DNA from: Neoarius graeffei
Lineage: Eukaryota; Chordata; Actinopteri; Siluriformes; Ariidae
DNA length: 64,000 nt
Direction of reading: 5' to 3'
Assembly: GCF_027579695.1 (NCBI RefSeq)
Contig: NC_083577.1
Span: 32,601,198-32,665,197, forward strand
How positions within the stretch are numbered: position 1 is the first letter of the stretch; each line of letters opens with the position of its first letter. Under the pieces are notes generated by a model. The model saw only the letters and a program-made list of their open reading frames with translations. It searched no databases and was not told the origin of the DNA. Positions 42,513 to 53,623 of this stretch are shown here, piece after piece. A program made the position numbers and the translations under genes.

Positions 42513-44194
42513 TATAGAGCTCAAATGTGATGTTGATTGAGAATTTAATTAATTAATGGCCATAGCTTACCTTCATCCATTCAACCAACGAAGTGCGCAC
42601 TTTAGATTTGAATTCCGCCACTCTGCTGCCGTCTCTATCTGCCGTCTTGAGGTGCGTGTTGACCAGACTGAATGTGATTGGGTGCGTGTTGGATATGGAT
42701 ACCTCAGTATCTGCAGACATTACAGTAGTTGCACATTTGAGAGCCTCCAGTGCCGGCGCCATGTCTTCCATCAGCTGCCAGAAGTCGTCTCTCAATTCCA
42801 GCGTCCTCACATCTGTAAGCTTGGTCACTCAGCGGTCTGATAGTACAGCATACATGGCCCATCGCTGTTCTATGAGTCTGCCAAACATTTCACATACAGA
42901 GTTCCACCTGGTTTTGCAGGACTGAATGAGCCGATGAGCTGGTACCGTAGCTGCATTTGTTTTGCTTCTAGCGCTTTCGTTGCTGGAGTGCTGTGGTGGA
43001 AGTGTTTCACCAACCTGCCAGCAGCTGCAATTACTCGGTTGACACCAGCAGCAGCGAATCCGTCGTTGACGGCCAGATTTAAAGTATGTGCAAAGCACGA
43101 AACTGATTTCCAACTGACATGTGGGGTTGTTTGCCGAGACAATGTTCCGAGCGTTGTCGTGAACACAGGCTATTACACGCCCGGTGAGTCCCCATGACTC
43201 CACAGCCTGGTTCAGTTTGTCAGCTAAATTATCAGCTGTATGTCTCTCGGAGAAGGTCTCGGTGAGAAGGACTGCTGACTTTACCTGCCAGTCGTTTTCA
43301 ATGTAGTGGCAAGTCACTGTAATGTAGCTTTCTGTAGTCAGTGCCGTCCAACAATCCGTCGTCAAAGCCACATTAGCCGCGGCTAGCTGTGTTTTTAGCT
43401 CAGCTTTCTTGTTTTTGTAGCATGCTTCCAGGTGGGTAGTTATGGTCGCTCGAGAAGGGATATTATAACCTGGCTCCATGAAGTGTAGTAACTCCCAAAA
43501 TCCCTCGCCATCAGTGGTGCTAATTGGCATCATATCTTTTTCGATCATGCCGCAAATCCTCTGAGTAATGCCCTCAGCTTTCCTGTCGTCGCATACTCGC
43601 CTTCCCATCACCACAGCGATAGTCGGTTGTGAAGGCGATGGACTTCCTCCCTGCAACACGGCTGCATGCAGGTTTTGAAGGTGGTATCTTAGCAAACTCA
43701 TAGAGCTGCTGAACTTAAACGTAGTACCGCAGAGTTTACATTGAGCGTCTTTGTCATCATTAATTAGTTTGAAATGCTCCCATACTCTACTCCGTTTTGA
43801 CCGCCTCATGTTTGTGTGCCGGGTCTCTCGCCGCCCGTGAGAATCCCGCGTGATGTTCAAGTACGTTCGGTGTGGCCTAGATTAAGCAATGACACTCAAC
43901 TGGCAACACCATGACATTTCACTGAAAAAAACTCCTGTGGAAAATGGCCCTAGATTCAGTTAACCTACAATTAATTTAATCGATTAAATTCTTTTTGACA
44001 ATTAACCGATAGTCGATTAACCGTTTACATCCCTAGCTCTGATGCATGCAGGACTTTCTTTGTAATTCTGCTTGATACAGTTCTTACTTTTGTTTGTACC
44101 TGCCTGTGATATTTTCCTTCTAAATTAGTTGGTTCTACTTCTCAAAACATAAACTTACCATTAACCTAATTTGAACCCTCATGACCTAGAGAAC

Positions 44195-44577
44195 GGGGCG
44201 GCACGGTGGTGTAGTGGTTAGCACTGTCGCCTCACAGCAAGAAGGTCCGGGTTCGAGCCCCGTGGCCGGCGAGGGCCTTTCTGTGTGGAGTTTGCATGTT
44301 CTCCCCGTGTCCGCGTGGGTTTCCTCCGGGTGCTCCGGTTTCCCCCACAGTCCAAAGACATGCAGGTTAGGTTAACTGGTGACTCTAAATTGACCGTAGG
44401 TGTGAATGTGAGTGTGAATGGTTGTCTGTGTCTATGTGTCAGCCCTGTGATGACCTGGCGACTTGTCCAGGGTGTACCCCGCCTTTCGCCCGTAGTCAGC
44501 TGGGATAGGCTCCAGCTTGCCTGCGACCCTGTAGAACAGGATAAAGCGGCTAGAGATAATGAGATGAGATGAGATGA
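44195..44577 (+). mobile_element. Young full-length tRNA-derived SINE
   Basis: 383 bp with a perfect 12-bp duplication GACCTAGAGAAC (44183-44194, 44578-44589) and a (GAGAT)3 tail. Box A region GGTGTAGTGGTTAGCACTG, box B GGTTCGAGCCCC. This copy serves as the reference for the family in this window. Confidence 0.97.
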
Positions 44578-44589
44578 GACCTAGAGAAC

Positions 44590-45984
44590 ACACTCTCAAG
44601 GGTTCAATAAATGAACATTCTGAATGTACCACATGTTAATGAATATGGTCTCTGTTTGTCTCGCATCCCCATGAAAGAAAAAATGTTTTTGTTTGTTTCT
44701 TTGTGTTTTTTTGTCAAACAAAGTTGAGTGAAAAATAAAGAAATCAACACTGTCATTCAAATTAATAAAAACGGACTCCAAATGATACAAGCTCAAGGTT
44801 ATGCATGAACTCACTTGACTGATATCTACACAGACATCACATTTTGCAGGCTCACACACCTGCAGCCTGACACTAATCTGCAGTTTTCTTTCACACTTAT
44901 GTGTAAATGTAGATTAGTCATAAATGTCAGCAGGCGGAAATTAAAGCATACTAAGAAATGCCTGACACAAAAGAATGCACAAAGCCATTTTGAGGACGTG
45001 AAGCAGTTTTGGCATTTGACTGGTGTGTCAATGTTCAGTGTTGCATTTGTGTTTAATTAATTGATGCTCTGTGAAACCTGCCAAAGAACATTTCAGTCCA
45101 ACACTTAACAGGCACAAGAAAATAATGCTCATCATCCGGACACGAAATTATTTTAGGGATGCTGTATTTCCAGGCCCCAAAACAAAACTGTCTGAGTAAT
45201 TAATATATTTATTTCGATGTTATTTTTGGTGGTTAGTCCAACTGTGAAAGCTTATTAGATTATTAGCATAATTCAGTTCATAAAATAAATAATAAAAAGT
45301 GAATGTTCTTACTCTTTATGAAAGAACATGTGTTCTTGCTTTGTGTGACATTTAGAAGCTATTATCAAAGATATATTGGATTTATGAACAAGGGTAAGCA
45401 AACAATCATTCTTGAATTGGCCATGAACAAAATGGGCTCTCTTGATTTGTGAGAAGTTGAACTAAAATGCCATTCTTCTTTTGTTTTTAAACCCCACTGC
45501 AACATGAAATCAAAACCATAAAATACCACCAGAATACTAGTTCAGTGTTGTTGTTTTTTTTGTTTTTTTAAATTATGATTTATATTCAGTCTAGACAGCT
45601 GTGGCTGAAGATTGAAGTTCCATGGGTACTGACTTATCTTATGGACACAAGTAGAGACCTGATCAAGCTGAGATGTAGTAGAAGACCCAAAACATTTGAG
45701 GATCCCGGTTCATATGAAAAAAAAAACCCCACCCCCAACTGCCAAAGATGTACAAAATACACATACGGAAGCAAAAGTTATGAATTTTGATATGACAATT
45801 ATGCATGTACTGTATACAGATAGATGACCAATCAAAGGAATAAATGGTGGCTCTGCTGTACCATCTTTCTATTCACTATATTGGCCTGCCAGTGGTTGGG
45901 GAATATGGAAGATGTGAACTAAATCTCTTGATGGGTGAGATGGGTAGTTCCAAGACAGCAGCTTTAAACATGACTGACAAAGCC
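44590..45984. other. No gene recognised
   Basis: AT-rich sequence. 45655-45715 (AGAAGACCCAAAACATTTGA) recurs imperfectly at 47560-47590, so an unrecognised old repeat may be present. No splice or coding signal. Confidence 0.4.

Positions 45985-46020
<36 letters not shown>
45985..46020. repeat. (ATT)n microsatellite, left of SINE
   Basis: About 12 ATT units; the same repeat resumes right of the SINE at 46395. Confidence 0.9.
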
Positions 46021-46022
<2 letters not shown>

Positions 46023-46394
46023 TCATCTCATTATCTCTAGCCGCTTTATCCTGTTCTACAGGGTCGCAGGCAAGCTGGAGCCTATCCCAGCTGACTACGG
46101 GCGAAAGGCGGGGTACACCCTGGACAAGTCGCCAGGTCATCACAGGGCTGACACATAGACACAGACAACCGTTCACACTCACATTCACACCTACGGTCCA
46201 TTTAGAGTCACCAGTTAACCTAACCTGCATGTCTTTGGACTGTGGGGGAAACCGGAGCACCCGGAGGAAACCCACGCGGACACGGGGAGAACATGCAAAC
46301 TCCACACAGAAAGGCCCTCGCCGGCCACGGGGCTCGAACCCGGACCTTCTTGCTGTGAGGCGACAGCGCTAACCACTACACCACCGTGCCGCCC
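46021..46394 (-). mobile_element. Full-length SINE inserted in (ATT)n
   Basis: Near-consensus minus-strand copy from TCTCATCTCATTATCTC to GGTGTAGTG/GGGCGGCAC (head at the right). Flanked on both sides by ATT repeats, so it apparently landed in an existing microsatellite. Confidence 0.93.
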
Positions 46395-46466
46395 TATTAT
46401 TATTATTATTATTATTAGTAGTAGTAGTAGCAGCAGCGGTAGTAATAATAATAATAATAATAATAC
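46395..46466. repeat. Compound (ATT)n(GTA)n(AAT)n microsatellite
   Basis: ATT units, then GTA and GCA units, then AAT units. Confidence 0.9.
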
Positions 46467-48103
46467 CTTATGTATTTATTCATTTAAAGAAGTGCTACAC
46501 ACATAAATGTGTTTGTATCTGGAAATTAATAATATGACTGTATTGTGATGAAACACACCAGTGCTGGTGCTAATATTGACAAAATTACCATTTTAATAAA
46601 AATCAGAATTGTATGGGTTGAAAATGGCTCAAAATGCCATCTACTTGTTAAAATCATCCTCAACCTTGCAAAGTTGATACCTGACACAGAGTCAACCATT
46701 TGGTATTTCTTTACTTCATGAAATATTCCATTTAAAAAATATTTCCACATTTTAACCAGAAGTGGGCGGCCCACCTCCCCCAGCCCCCACCCTTGAGTTG
46801 GAGTCTGTGAAACTGCACTCATTTTCAAATATATGCTGATCATGAGTCACTGAGCAACTCCTGCCTCACAGATCCATGGACAACATCTCCACCCCCACCC
46901 CCTGAGATACTCTGCCTACCCATAAGAGAACTATAGTTTGTGCATTGTTTTCTCTCTCCCAATCTTATCATTCTCCTACTTCAACTTGGACTGGGTCAAA
47001 ACACCAAAGTGCACTCAGTGAATAGAGCAGCTCCTGGCCAGACATGAACAGATGTTGAAACCAACTGTAGAATTCATAATGAAAGGACTGGGAACCTATA
47101 AAATCATGCAGCCCTTGATCAAGACCATAGTATTAATGAGAGCAGAAGAACAACCCAGACACCAAGCAAAGAAAATATGCCAGTAACTGCTTCTGCCAAG
47201 GATTTGCATCTGAGAATAGTCCTGGGTAAGCACTTAAAATTCCTGCAGCACATAAACAGTTCTTGCAGAATGGCAAAAAGATTATCTTGATGAAACTAAT
47301 AATGCCTTGGAAAAATAGAGAAATCAGACCATCAAAGAAAGCATGAAAGTATGACAAGTAGGTTAATATTCTTTTGGAGGCAGAGATGGAAGATAGTGTT
47401 CACATGCAGAAGTAAGCATAAGAGACTATACTGACCAGTCACCTCAAAGAGCCTGCATCCTGGAAAGGAGCCATCCATTGCAACATTAACATGGATGCTG
47501 CTGCGAGATGGTTCTGGCTGAAAACCATCAATAATAGGTCACATGAAAGACCGTTTTGAAAGACCCAAAACACTGGAGGATCCCAGGAACATATCTAGGT
47601 GCATGTGGGAAAAATAAAAAACAATCCAGAAAAAAGGTTAAAAAATTTCAAAGAAAAATTCACAGCAAGACCAACTATTCATCAAGGAAGAAAAAAATTA
47701 TTGTTTTTTTAGATGTCAGGATAGAAGGGTAAAAAAATTATATATGTGAAAGAAACTCCTGATGAAATACTTTTACTGCACCACAAGCCGTACAGCCAAT
47801 AGTGAATAAATGATTCATATATTCTAACTAACATACAAGTAAAGTATAGGGATGATGTTATATATAATTAAGAGGAACTCCAGGAAATAGGAAGTAAATT
47901 ACTTTTAGTTTAATCCCTTGGTACATGCATACAATTGTACCAAACTCTGTGTTTAAAATGTCCTGTGATTCCTACCATTGTAACAAAATCAAAAGTAATG
48001 CCTCATGGACCCTAATTTGGGTTTGATCATTACCTCCATCATCAATCTTTTGAACACCGTGAAGGGATGAAGGGACTTCTTGTAATTGCAAAAAATGCCT
48101 CAC
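46467..48103. other. No gene recognised
   Basis: Some old coding-like phrases (around 47490-47540) suggest a decayed LINE, but no diagnostic motif could be followed. Otherwise AT-rich. Confidence 0.35.
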
Positions 48104-48127
48104 TATTGTTGTTGTTGTTATTATTAC

Positions 48128-48171
<44 letters not shown>
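48104..48171. repeat. (GTT)n(ATT)n microsatellite
   Basis: Short GTT run followed by about 16 ATT units with one interruption. Confidence 0.9.
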
Positions 48172-48172
<1 letters not shown>

Positions 48173-48427
48173 GCATAACCACTATTACAGTTACAAAGAA
48201 TACTAATAGCCATTTAATTCAATTCTTCAATTTCATATAGTTCACTTTTAAGAAAATTCTTGTTAGCATTGCTATACGACTGTAAAGTATATTAGTGCTG
48301 TTCCATCATTGATTTTCCACTGAAACTTAAGTCCCACCAGGAATTAGAAAGCATTGATCACTCACAGCAGAAGGTAATTATTATTAATTATTCGGGCTAG
48401 CTGAAATTTATCTCAAAGTTTTTTCTT

Positions 48428-48631
48428 GGGGTGGCACGGTGGTGTAGTGGTTAGCTCTGTCGCCTCACAGCAAGACGGTCTGGGTTCGAGCCCCGTGGCT
48501 GACGAGGGCCTTTCTGTGCGGAGTTTGCATGTTCTCCCCGTGTCCGCATGGGTTTCCTCCGGGTGCTCCGGTTTCCCCCACAGTCCAAAGACATGCAGGT
48601 TAGGTTAACTGGTGACTCTAAATTGACCGTA
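48428..48631 (+). mobile_element. SINE, 3'-truncated
   Basis: Starts GGTGGCACGGTGGTGTAGTG and is near-consensus up to CTCTAAATTGACCGTA, then stops. Loss of the 3' half is unusual for a retroposon and implies a later deletion or recombination. Confidence 0.88.
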
Positions 48632-48726
48632 CAGATACAATTCCTGGAAGAACTTGACACCGCGTTCGGCAGTGTCATTCACAACGCACAGTTTTTTTTA
48701 GTCGGTCCTGACCTTGGCAGTAGCTT

Positions 48727-49062
48727 TCATTGTCTTTGCTGGGTTCCTGATTTTCTTCCTTTGTTCTTTTTCAGCAGAAGCCAGTTCTTGTGAATGTTCT
48801 CCATTTTTTCAATCACATGGTTCTTAAGCATTGTTAGTATGGCTGCCTTTTCCCAAATGCCAAGCAATTCTACTGATGTTGCCAGGCTGGCATTTCTTAC
48901 ATCCCTTTTATCCTTTAGGTGCTGATGAAATCTCTCTCGAGCTTGTCTTGTTGTTGGCAGCTGTCTTAGGCATGTAAGTGCATTTAGCTCACATAAACCA
49001 ATCAGGAAAATTTCCCTACTTAGTCTTGTGGTGGCCATCCTAGCTTGTCCACCAAAACACAA
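48727..49062 (-). CDS. Unknown 111-residue ORF, repeat-derived candidate
   Basis: Starts MCFGGQARMATTRLSREIFL and ends KNKGRKSGTQQRQ. Contains LTCLRQLPTTRQARERFHQH, VELLGIWEKAAI, and a Lys-rich helix with MENIHKNWLLLKKNK. No Cys or DDE motifs. Its density of charged helix-forming residues and lack of low complexity make it look like a real former coding sequence, perhaps an accessory ORF of a transposon. I do not recognise the family. It abuts the truncated SINE. Confidence 0.4.
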   Translation of the reverse strand: MCFGGQARMATTRLSREIFLIGLCELNALTCLRQLPTTRQARERFHQHLKDKRDVRNASLATSVELLGIWEKAAILTMLKNHVIEKMENIHKNWLLLKKNKGRKSGTQQRQ

Positions 49063-49406
49063 TGTTATCTTTGGCAGTGTCTTGTAGTATGCTTTAGAAG
49101 GTCTTAGTATTCAGTAATATCAATTGTGGACAAGAAAACTGAGCTGTTGTTACACTACACAGTTTATGTGCAAGTCACTGAAGTCAGTCCTCCTGTTTCC
49201 TACTAAAAACTTCTTTGGATATGAGTGTGGAGTTGCCAGTAAGCGTTGCTGTCTATTAGCTAAATTAGCAAAATTGGAGCATCAGTGAGCATCCAATTCC
49301 CCTTTGTTTAAAAACCTGAAACTTTTTGTGAAAAGTCTTTGTGGGAAAAGAAAAAAAAATAGGGGGTGTCTTGAACAATATCTATAAAATAATTTTTTGA
49401 GCCGCC

Positions 49407-49409
<3 letters not shown>
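49063..49409. other. No gene recognised
   Basis: Continuation of the unassigned sequence after the 111-residue ORF; a short A-run at 49351. Confidence 0.4.

Positions 49410-49465
<56 letters not shown>
49410..49465. repeat. (TA)n(CA)n microsatellite
   Basis: About 21 TA units followed by about 7 CA units, directly at the truncated end of Tc1 copy G. Confidence 0.95.
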
Positions 49466-49467
<2 letters not shown>

Positions 49468-50851
49468 TGTGCAACGTTTAGTTGCAGCAATAACTGCAAC
49501 TAAACGTTTCCTGTAACTGTTGATCAGTCCTGCACACCGGCTTGGAGGAATTTTAGCTCATTCCTCCGTACAGAACAGCTTCAACTCTGGGATGTTGATG
49601 GGTTTCCTCACATGAACTGCTCGTTTCAGGTCCTTCCACAACATTTCGATTGGATTAAGGTCAGGACTTTGACTTGGCCATTCCAAAACATTAACTTTAT
49701 TCTTCTTTAACCATTCTTTGGTAGAACGACTTGTGTGCTTAGGGTCATTGTCTTGCTGCATGATCCACCTTCTCTTGAGATTCAGTTCATGGACAAATGT
49801 CCTGACATTTTCATTTAGAATTTGATGGTATAATTCAGAATTCATTGTTCCATCAATGATAGCAAGACGTCCTGGCCCAGATGTAGCAAAACGGGCCCAA
49901 ACCATGATACTACCACCACCATGTTTCACAGATGGGATAAGATTCTTATGCTGGAATGCAGCGTTTTCCTTTCTCCAAACATAAAGCTTCTCATTTAAAC
50001 CAAAAAGTTCTATTTTGGTCTCATCCGTCCACAAAATTTTTTTTCCAATAGCCTTCTGGCTTGTCCATGTAATCTTTAGCAAACTGCAGATGAGCAGCAA
50101 TGTTCTTTTTGGAGAGCAGTGGCTCTCTCCTTGCAACCCTGCCATGCACACCATTGTTGTTCAGTATTCTGCTGATGGTGGACTCATGAACATTAACATT
50201 AGCCAATGTGAGAGAGGCCTTCAGTTGCTTAGAAGTTACCCTGAGGTTCTTTATGACGTTGCCAACTATTACACGCCTTGCTCTTGGAGTGATCTTTGTT
50301 GGTCGACCACTCCTGGGGAGGGTAACAATGGTCTTGTGATCCCTCTATTTGTACACAATCTGTCTGACTGTGGATTGGTGGAGTCCAAACTCTTCAGAGA
50401 TGGTTTTGTAACCTTTTCCAGCCTGATGAGCATCAACAATGCTTTCTCTGAGGTCCTCAGAAATCTCCTTTGTTTGTGCCATGATACACTTCCACAAACA
50501 TGTGTTGTGAAGATCAGACTTTGATAGATCCCTGTTCTTTAAATAAAACAGGGTGCCCACTCACACCTGATTGTCATCCCATTGATTGAAAAAACACCTG
50601 ACCCTAATTTCACCTTCAAATTAACTGCTAATCCTAGAGGTTCGCATACTGTTGCCACTCACAGAGATGTAATATTGGATCATTTTCCTTAATAAATAAA
50701 TGACCAAGTATAATATTTTTGTCTCATTTGTTTAACTGGGTTCTCTTTATCTACTTTTAGGACTTGTGTGAAAATCTGATGATGTTTTAGGTTATATTTA
50801 TGCAGAAATATAGAAAATTCTAAAGGGCGCACAAACTTTCAAGCACCACTG
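49466..50851 (-). mobile_element. Tc1 of family C, copy G, one end lost
   Basis: The right end is complete (mirror of CAGTGGTGCTTGAAAG) with TA at 50852-50853. The left (3') end is missing beyond the transposase terminus. A 14-bp hairpin sits at the breakpoint (49474-49507). Confidence 0.93.
49494..50482 (-). pseudogene. Tc1 transposase, copy G
   Basis: Starts MAQTKEISEDLRESIVDAHQ. A TAG replaces the Trp codon after RQIVYK (about 50345), a lesion shared with copy H at 54803. An extra A near 50040 shifts frame inside YWKK. The catalytic core is otherwise intact: WTDETKIEL, QQDNDPKHTS and SPDLNPIEM. The C-terminus is truncated by the breakpoint. Confidence 0.9.
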
Positions 50852-50865
50852 TATATTTACACAGT

Positions 50866-50896
50866 GATGACCACTACACCACCATGCCACCCCTGC
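50866..50896 (-). mobile_element. SINE 5'-head stub
   Basis: ACCACTACACCACCATGCCA is the reverse complement of the SINE head. Only about 30 bases remain. Confidence 0.6.
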
Positions 50897-50915
50897 ATGT
50901 GTGTGTGTAAGTATG

Positions 50916-50917
<2 letters not shown>

Positions 50918-50960
<43 letters not shown>
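50918..50960. repeat. (TA)n microsatellite
   Basis: About 20 TA units. Confidence 0.95.
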
Positions 50961-50966
<6 letters not shown>

Positions 50967-50968
50967 GA

Positions 50969-51491
50969 CACAGGATGAAAAAAAATTGGTATCACTTCAC
51001 AATCTAACTTTGCCACTTCTCGTTCAGTTGACCTCAACTTTTAACTGCATGTGTGGAAACAGGTCAAAATTTTATGTTTTATGTTTTTATCTTTTTAGGT
51101 ATGAAATACCAGTCACTGGAAAATAAAAGGCATTTTGTGTGCACAAGACTGTGCAGCGTGCATTTATGAGAGAATTCTCTAAAAATGCACCAACTGCAAT
51201 GCAGATTTGGACATGGCACAAAAAGTTAAAAGAGGAAGGCTGACTGTGCAGGACAAAAGGATCTGGACAACCACCAACATCAGAAGAGACGGTTGATCGG
51301 GTTCGTGAATATTGAAACTTTGTGAAATTGTTCATGGAATCCATATACCTTTGAATTTCTCATTCAGATTTTGAGGAATAAATCTTATATTGCTCAACAT
51401 TAAGCCTGTTCAGTTTCATTTGCCTAGACTATGTAGTTTCTGGAATATTTACATCTCAAATAATATAAAATTTTTTTAAACACCCTGTATA
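50969..51491 (+). mobile_element. Internally deleted mariner-like element
   Basis: The left ACAGGATGAAAAAAAATTGG and right AAACACCCTGTATA form ACAGGGTG-type inverted ends. The 3' UTR-like part contains TTTTGAGGAATAAATCTTAT. Only the helix-turn-helix exon of the transposase survives. The missing DDE domain explains the short length (about 520 bp). Confidence 0.7.
51130..51315 (+). pseudogene. Mariner-type N-terminal helix-turn-helix remnant
   Basis: AFCVHKTVQRAFMREFSKNA, PTAMQIWTWHKKLKEEG, a TGA, then KGSGQPPTSEETVDRVREY. The order 'R.F...........I..W...F...G.....KGSGRP.TSEE.V..VR' is the widespread helix-turn-helix protein fused to mariner-like transposases in invertebrates and some fish. 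Confidence 0.72.
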
Positions 51492-51511
51492 ATGAACTTC
51501 TGTGTTTTATG

Positions 51512-52056
51512 GGCAGCATGGTAGTGTAAGTGGTTGGCACTGTTGCCTCAAAGCAAGAAGGTTCTGGGTTTGAGCCCAGTGGCTGACGAGGGCCTTTCTA
51601 TGTGGAGTTTGCATGTTCTCCCTGTGTCTGCGTGGGTTTTCTCCTGGTGTTCCAGTTTCCCCCACAGTCCAAAGACATGCAGGTTAGGTTAACTGGTGAC
51701 TCTAAATTGACCGCAGGTGTGAATGTGAGTGTGAATGGTTGTCTGTGTCTATGTGTCAGCCCTGTGATGACCTGGCGACTTGTCCAGGGTGTACCCCGCC
51801 TTTCGCCCGTAGTCAGCTGGGATAGGCTCCAGCTTGCCTGCGACCCTGTAGAACAGGATAAAGCGGCTAGAGATAATGAGATGAGATGAGAATGTTCCAG
51901 TTTCCCCCACAGTCCAAAGACACGCAGTTACCTTAACATGGGGTGGCCTTGGGCCGATGTACCCAAGAGTGGCAGCACGCACGTACGCAGCGGTTTTGCT
52001 CTCCTAGGATGAACTAAAATTTCATTGTACATTCATGCAGTGACAATCAAGGCATT
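51512..52056 (+). mobile_element. Mosaic SINE with two bodies
   Basis: 51512-51655 is a diverged SINE head. 51656-51891 is near-consensus type I body with a GAGAT tail. After GAGA, 51893-52056 restarts at GTTCCAGTTTCCCCCACAGT and continues into a third 3' body (GGGTGGCCTTGGGCCGATGT, CCTAGGATGAACTAAAATTT). The repeated junction sequence suggests template switching or gene conversion. Confidence 0.8.
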
Positions 52057-52176
52057 CTATTCTATACACTGAACCCTGCACACCAATTAAAAATCTGTAT
52101 CTATACAGAAGTACTAGATCAAAGTCACATTTACATTTTCTAGTCTACCTTATTTCCCTGCTTTTTAAGATGCTTC
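52057..52176. other. No gene recognised
   Basis: Short unassigned AT-rich stretch before the tandem duplication. Confidence 0.5.
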
Positions 52177-52271
52177 AGAAAACACTATTTATTGCATATA
52201 AAAACATTCAATGCATTGTTAAACTATCCTGTGCTTGTATACAATTTTTGAAAAGATACACTCTATCGTTC

Positions 52272-52640
52272 TCATCTCATCTCATTATTTCTAGCCGCTT
52301 TATCCTTCTACAGGGTCGCAGGTAAGCTGGAGCCTATCCCAGCTGACTACGGGCGAAAGGCGGGGTACACCCTGGACAAGTCACCAGGTCATCACAGGGC
52401 TGACACATAGACAACCATTCACACTCACATTCACACCTACGGTCAATTTAGAGTCACCAGTTAACCTAACCTGCATGTCTTTGGACTGTGGGGGAAACCG
52501 GAGCACCCGGAGGAAACCCACGCGGACACGGGGAGGACATGCAAACTCCACACAGAAAGGCCCTCGCCGGCCCCGGGGCTCGAACCCGGACCTTCTTGCT
52601 GTGAGGCGACAGCGCTAACCACTACACCACTGTGCCGCCC
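52272..52640 (-). mobile_element. SINE in duplication unit 1
   Basis: Complete minus-strand copy with its head GGGCGGCACAGTGGTGTAG at the right end and a (TCATC)n tail at the left. Confidence 0.92.
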
Positions 52641-53274
52641 TCATTATCATTCTTTCTGTCTTTTTGCCCCATAGAGCTTCAGAATCAAAGGCTGGGTCAC
52701 GCTTCATCAGAGAGCCACCAAACTTTATATAACACCTCAGGACAACTCACCCAATGCATACAGTACATGGAATCAGCTATGACCTGCACTGGTCTTTTTC
52801 TTGCTTTTCGTCCATCCATTTTTCTCCCATTGGCAACAATGCAATTTTATTTTTTATTGTCTGAGAGGAATATACACTGGCAATCAGAAGCCAAGCTGTC
52901 CTGCTCAGTCATGATTCATCCTATAGTTATCAAACTTCATTTCAGACCAACTCAACACACACATCCATCCATCATGAGCCACACCCATCCTTTTTAGTGC
53001 TTTGTTATGATCACTTGTATTTTCTTCAAGAAATGCATTGTCTGGTATTACACCATGCTGTTCTTAATTATAAGACATGTCTATATTATTATTATTATTT
53101 TAAATTAACCTGTACTTACCAATGCTGACATGCTTTGTACAAACTCCGTGGAGAGCTCATCAACAGGCATCACTTGAGAAAACACTATTTATTGCATATA
53201 AAAACATTCAATGCATTGTGAAACTATCCTGTGCTTGTATACAATTTTTGAAAAGATACACTCATTATCGTTCT

Positions 53275-53623
53275 CATCTCATCTCATCTCATCTCATCTC
53301 ATCTAGCCGCTTTATCCTGTTCTACAGAGTTGCAGGCAAGCTGGAGCCTATCCCAGCTGACTACGGGCGAAAGGCGGGGTACACCCTGGACAAGTCGCCA
53401 GGTCATCACAGGGCTGACACATAGACACAGACAACCATTCACACCTACGGTCAATTTAGAATCACCAGTTAACCTAACCTGCATGTCTTTGGGCTGTTGG
53501 GGAAACCGGAACACCTGGAGGAAACCCACACGGACAACATGCAAACTCCACACAGAAAGGCCCTCGCCGGCCACGGGGCTCGAACCCGGACCTTCTTGCT
53601 GTGAGGCGACAGTGCTAACCACT
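53275..53623 (-). mobile_element. SINE in duplication unit 2, head deleted
   Basis: Same copy as in unit 1, with a longer tail and an internal deletion near 53532. It ends at GCTAACCAC, where unit 1 continues with the box A region. So the deletion occurred after duplication. Confidence 0.92.

Larger units (their letters stand above)
40232..43860 (-). pseudogene. hAT transposase (ZBED-like), nearly intact, two exons
   Basis: Exon 1 is 43860-42571, exon 2 is 40768-40232, about 608 codons. The donor GAAG|GTAAGC at 42570 and acceptor TTTTAACAG| at 40769 join in phase 0. The N-terminal BED finger reads SRVWEHFKL, QCKLCGTTFKFSSS and LRYHLQNLH. Catalytic-core landmarks are TTDCWTALTTESY, CVHDNARNIV and CFAHTLNL (the last in a shifted frame). 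The C-terminal dimerisation region reads LGTSVSSERVFSAAGLTVN and RLTPDHVNMLIFLNKN. Lesions: compensating frameshifts near 43130 and 42945, and one TGA at 42831 (probably from CGA). Otherwise open. Cut-and-paste transposase or a domestication candidate. Confidence 0.88.
37528..44035 (-). mobile_element. 6.5-kb hAT transposon (ZBED-type)
   Basis: Ends TAGGGATGCAAATTATCG and (reverse) TAGGGATGTAAACGG. Perfect 8-bp duplication GCTCTGAT at 37520-37527 and 44036-44043. Subterminal regions are rich in ATCGATTAA motifs. The minus strand holds a two-exon transposase. Nested inside are a Tc1 (40923-42512, in the intron) and a second hAT-like element (37646-39702) that itself holds a 951-bp element. Confidence 0.95.

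Noticed and set aside
44285-44572. Recurrent MEFACSPRVRVGFLRVLRFP-type ORFs at many places
   Set aside because: These are the fixed reading frame of the tRNA-derived SINE. They recur with every copy and have no coding function.
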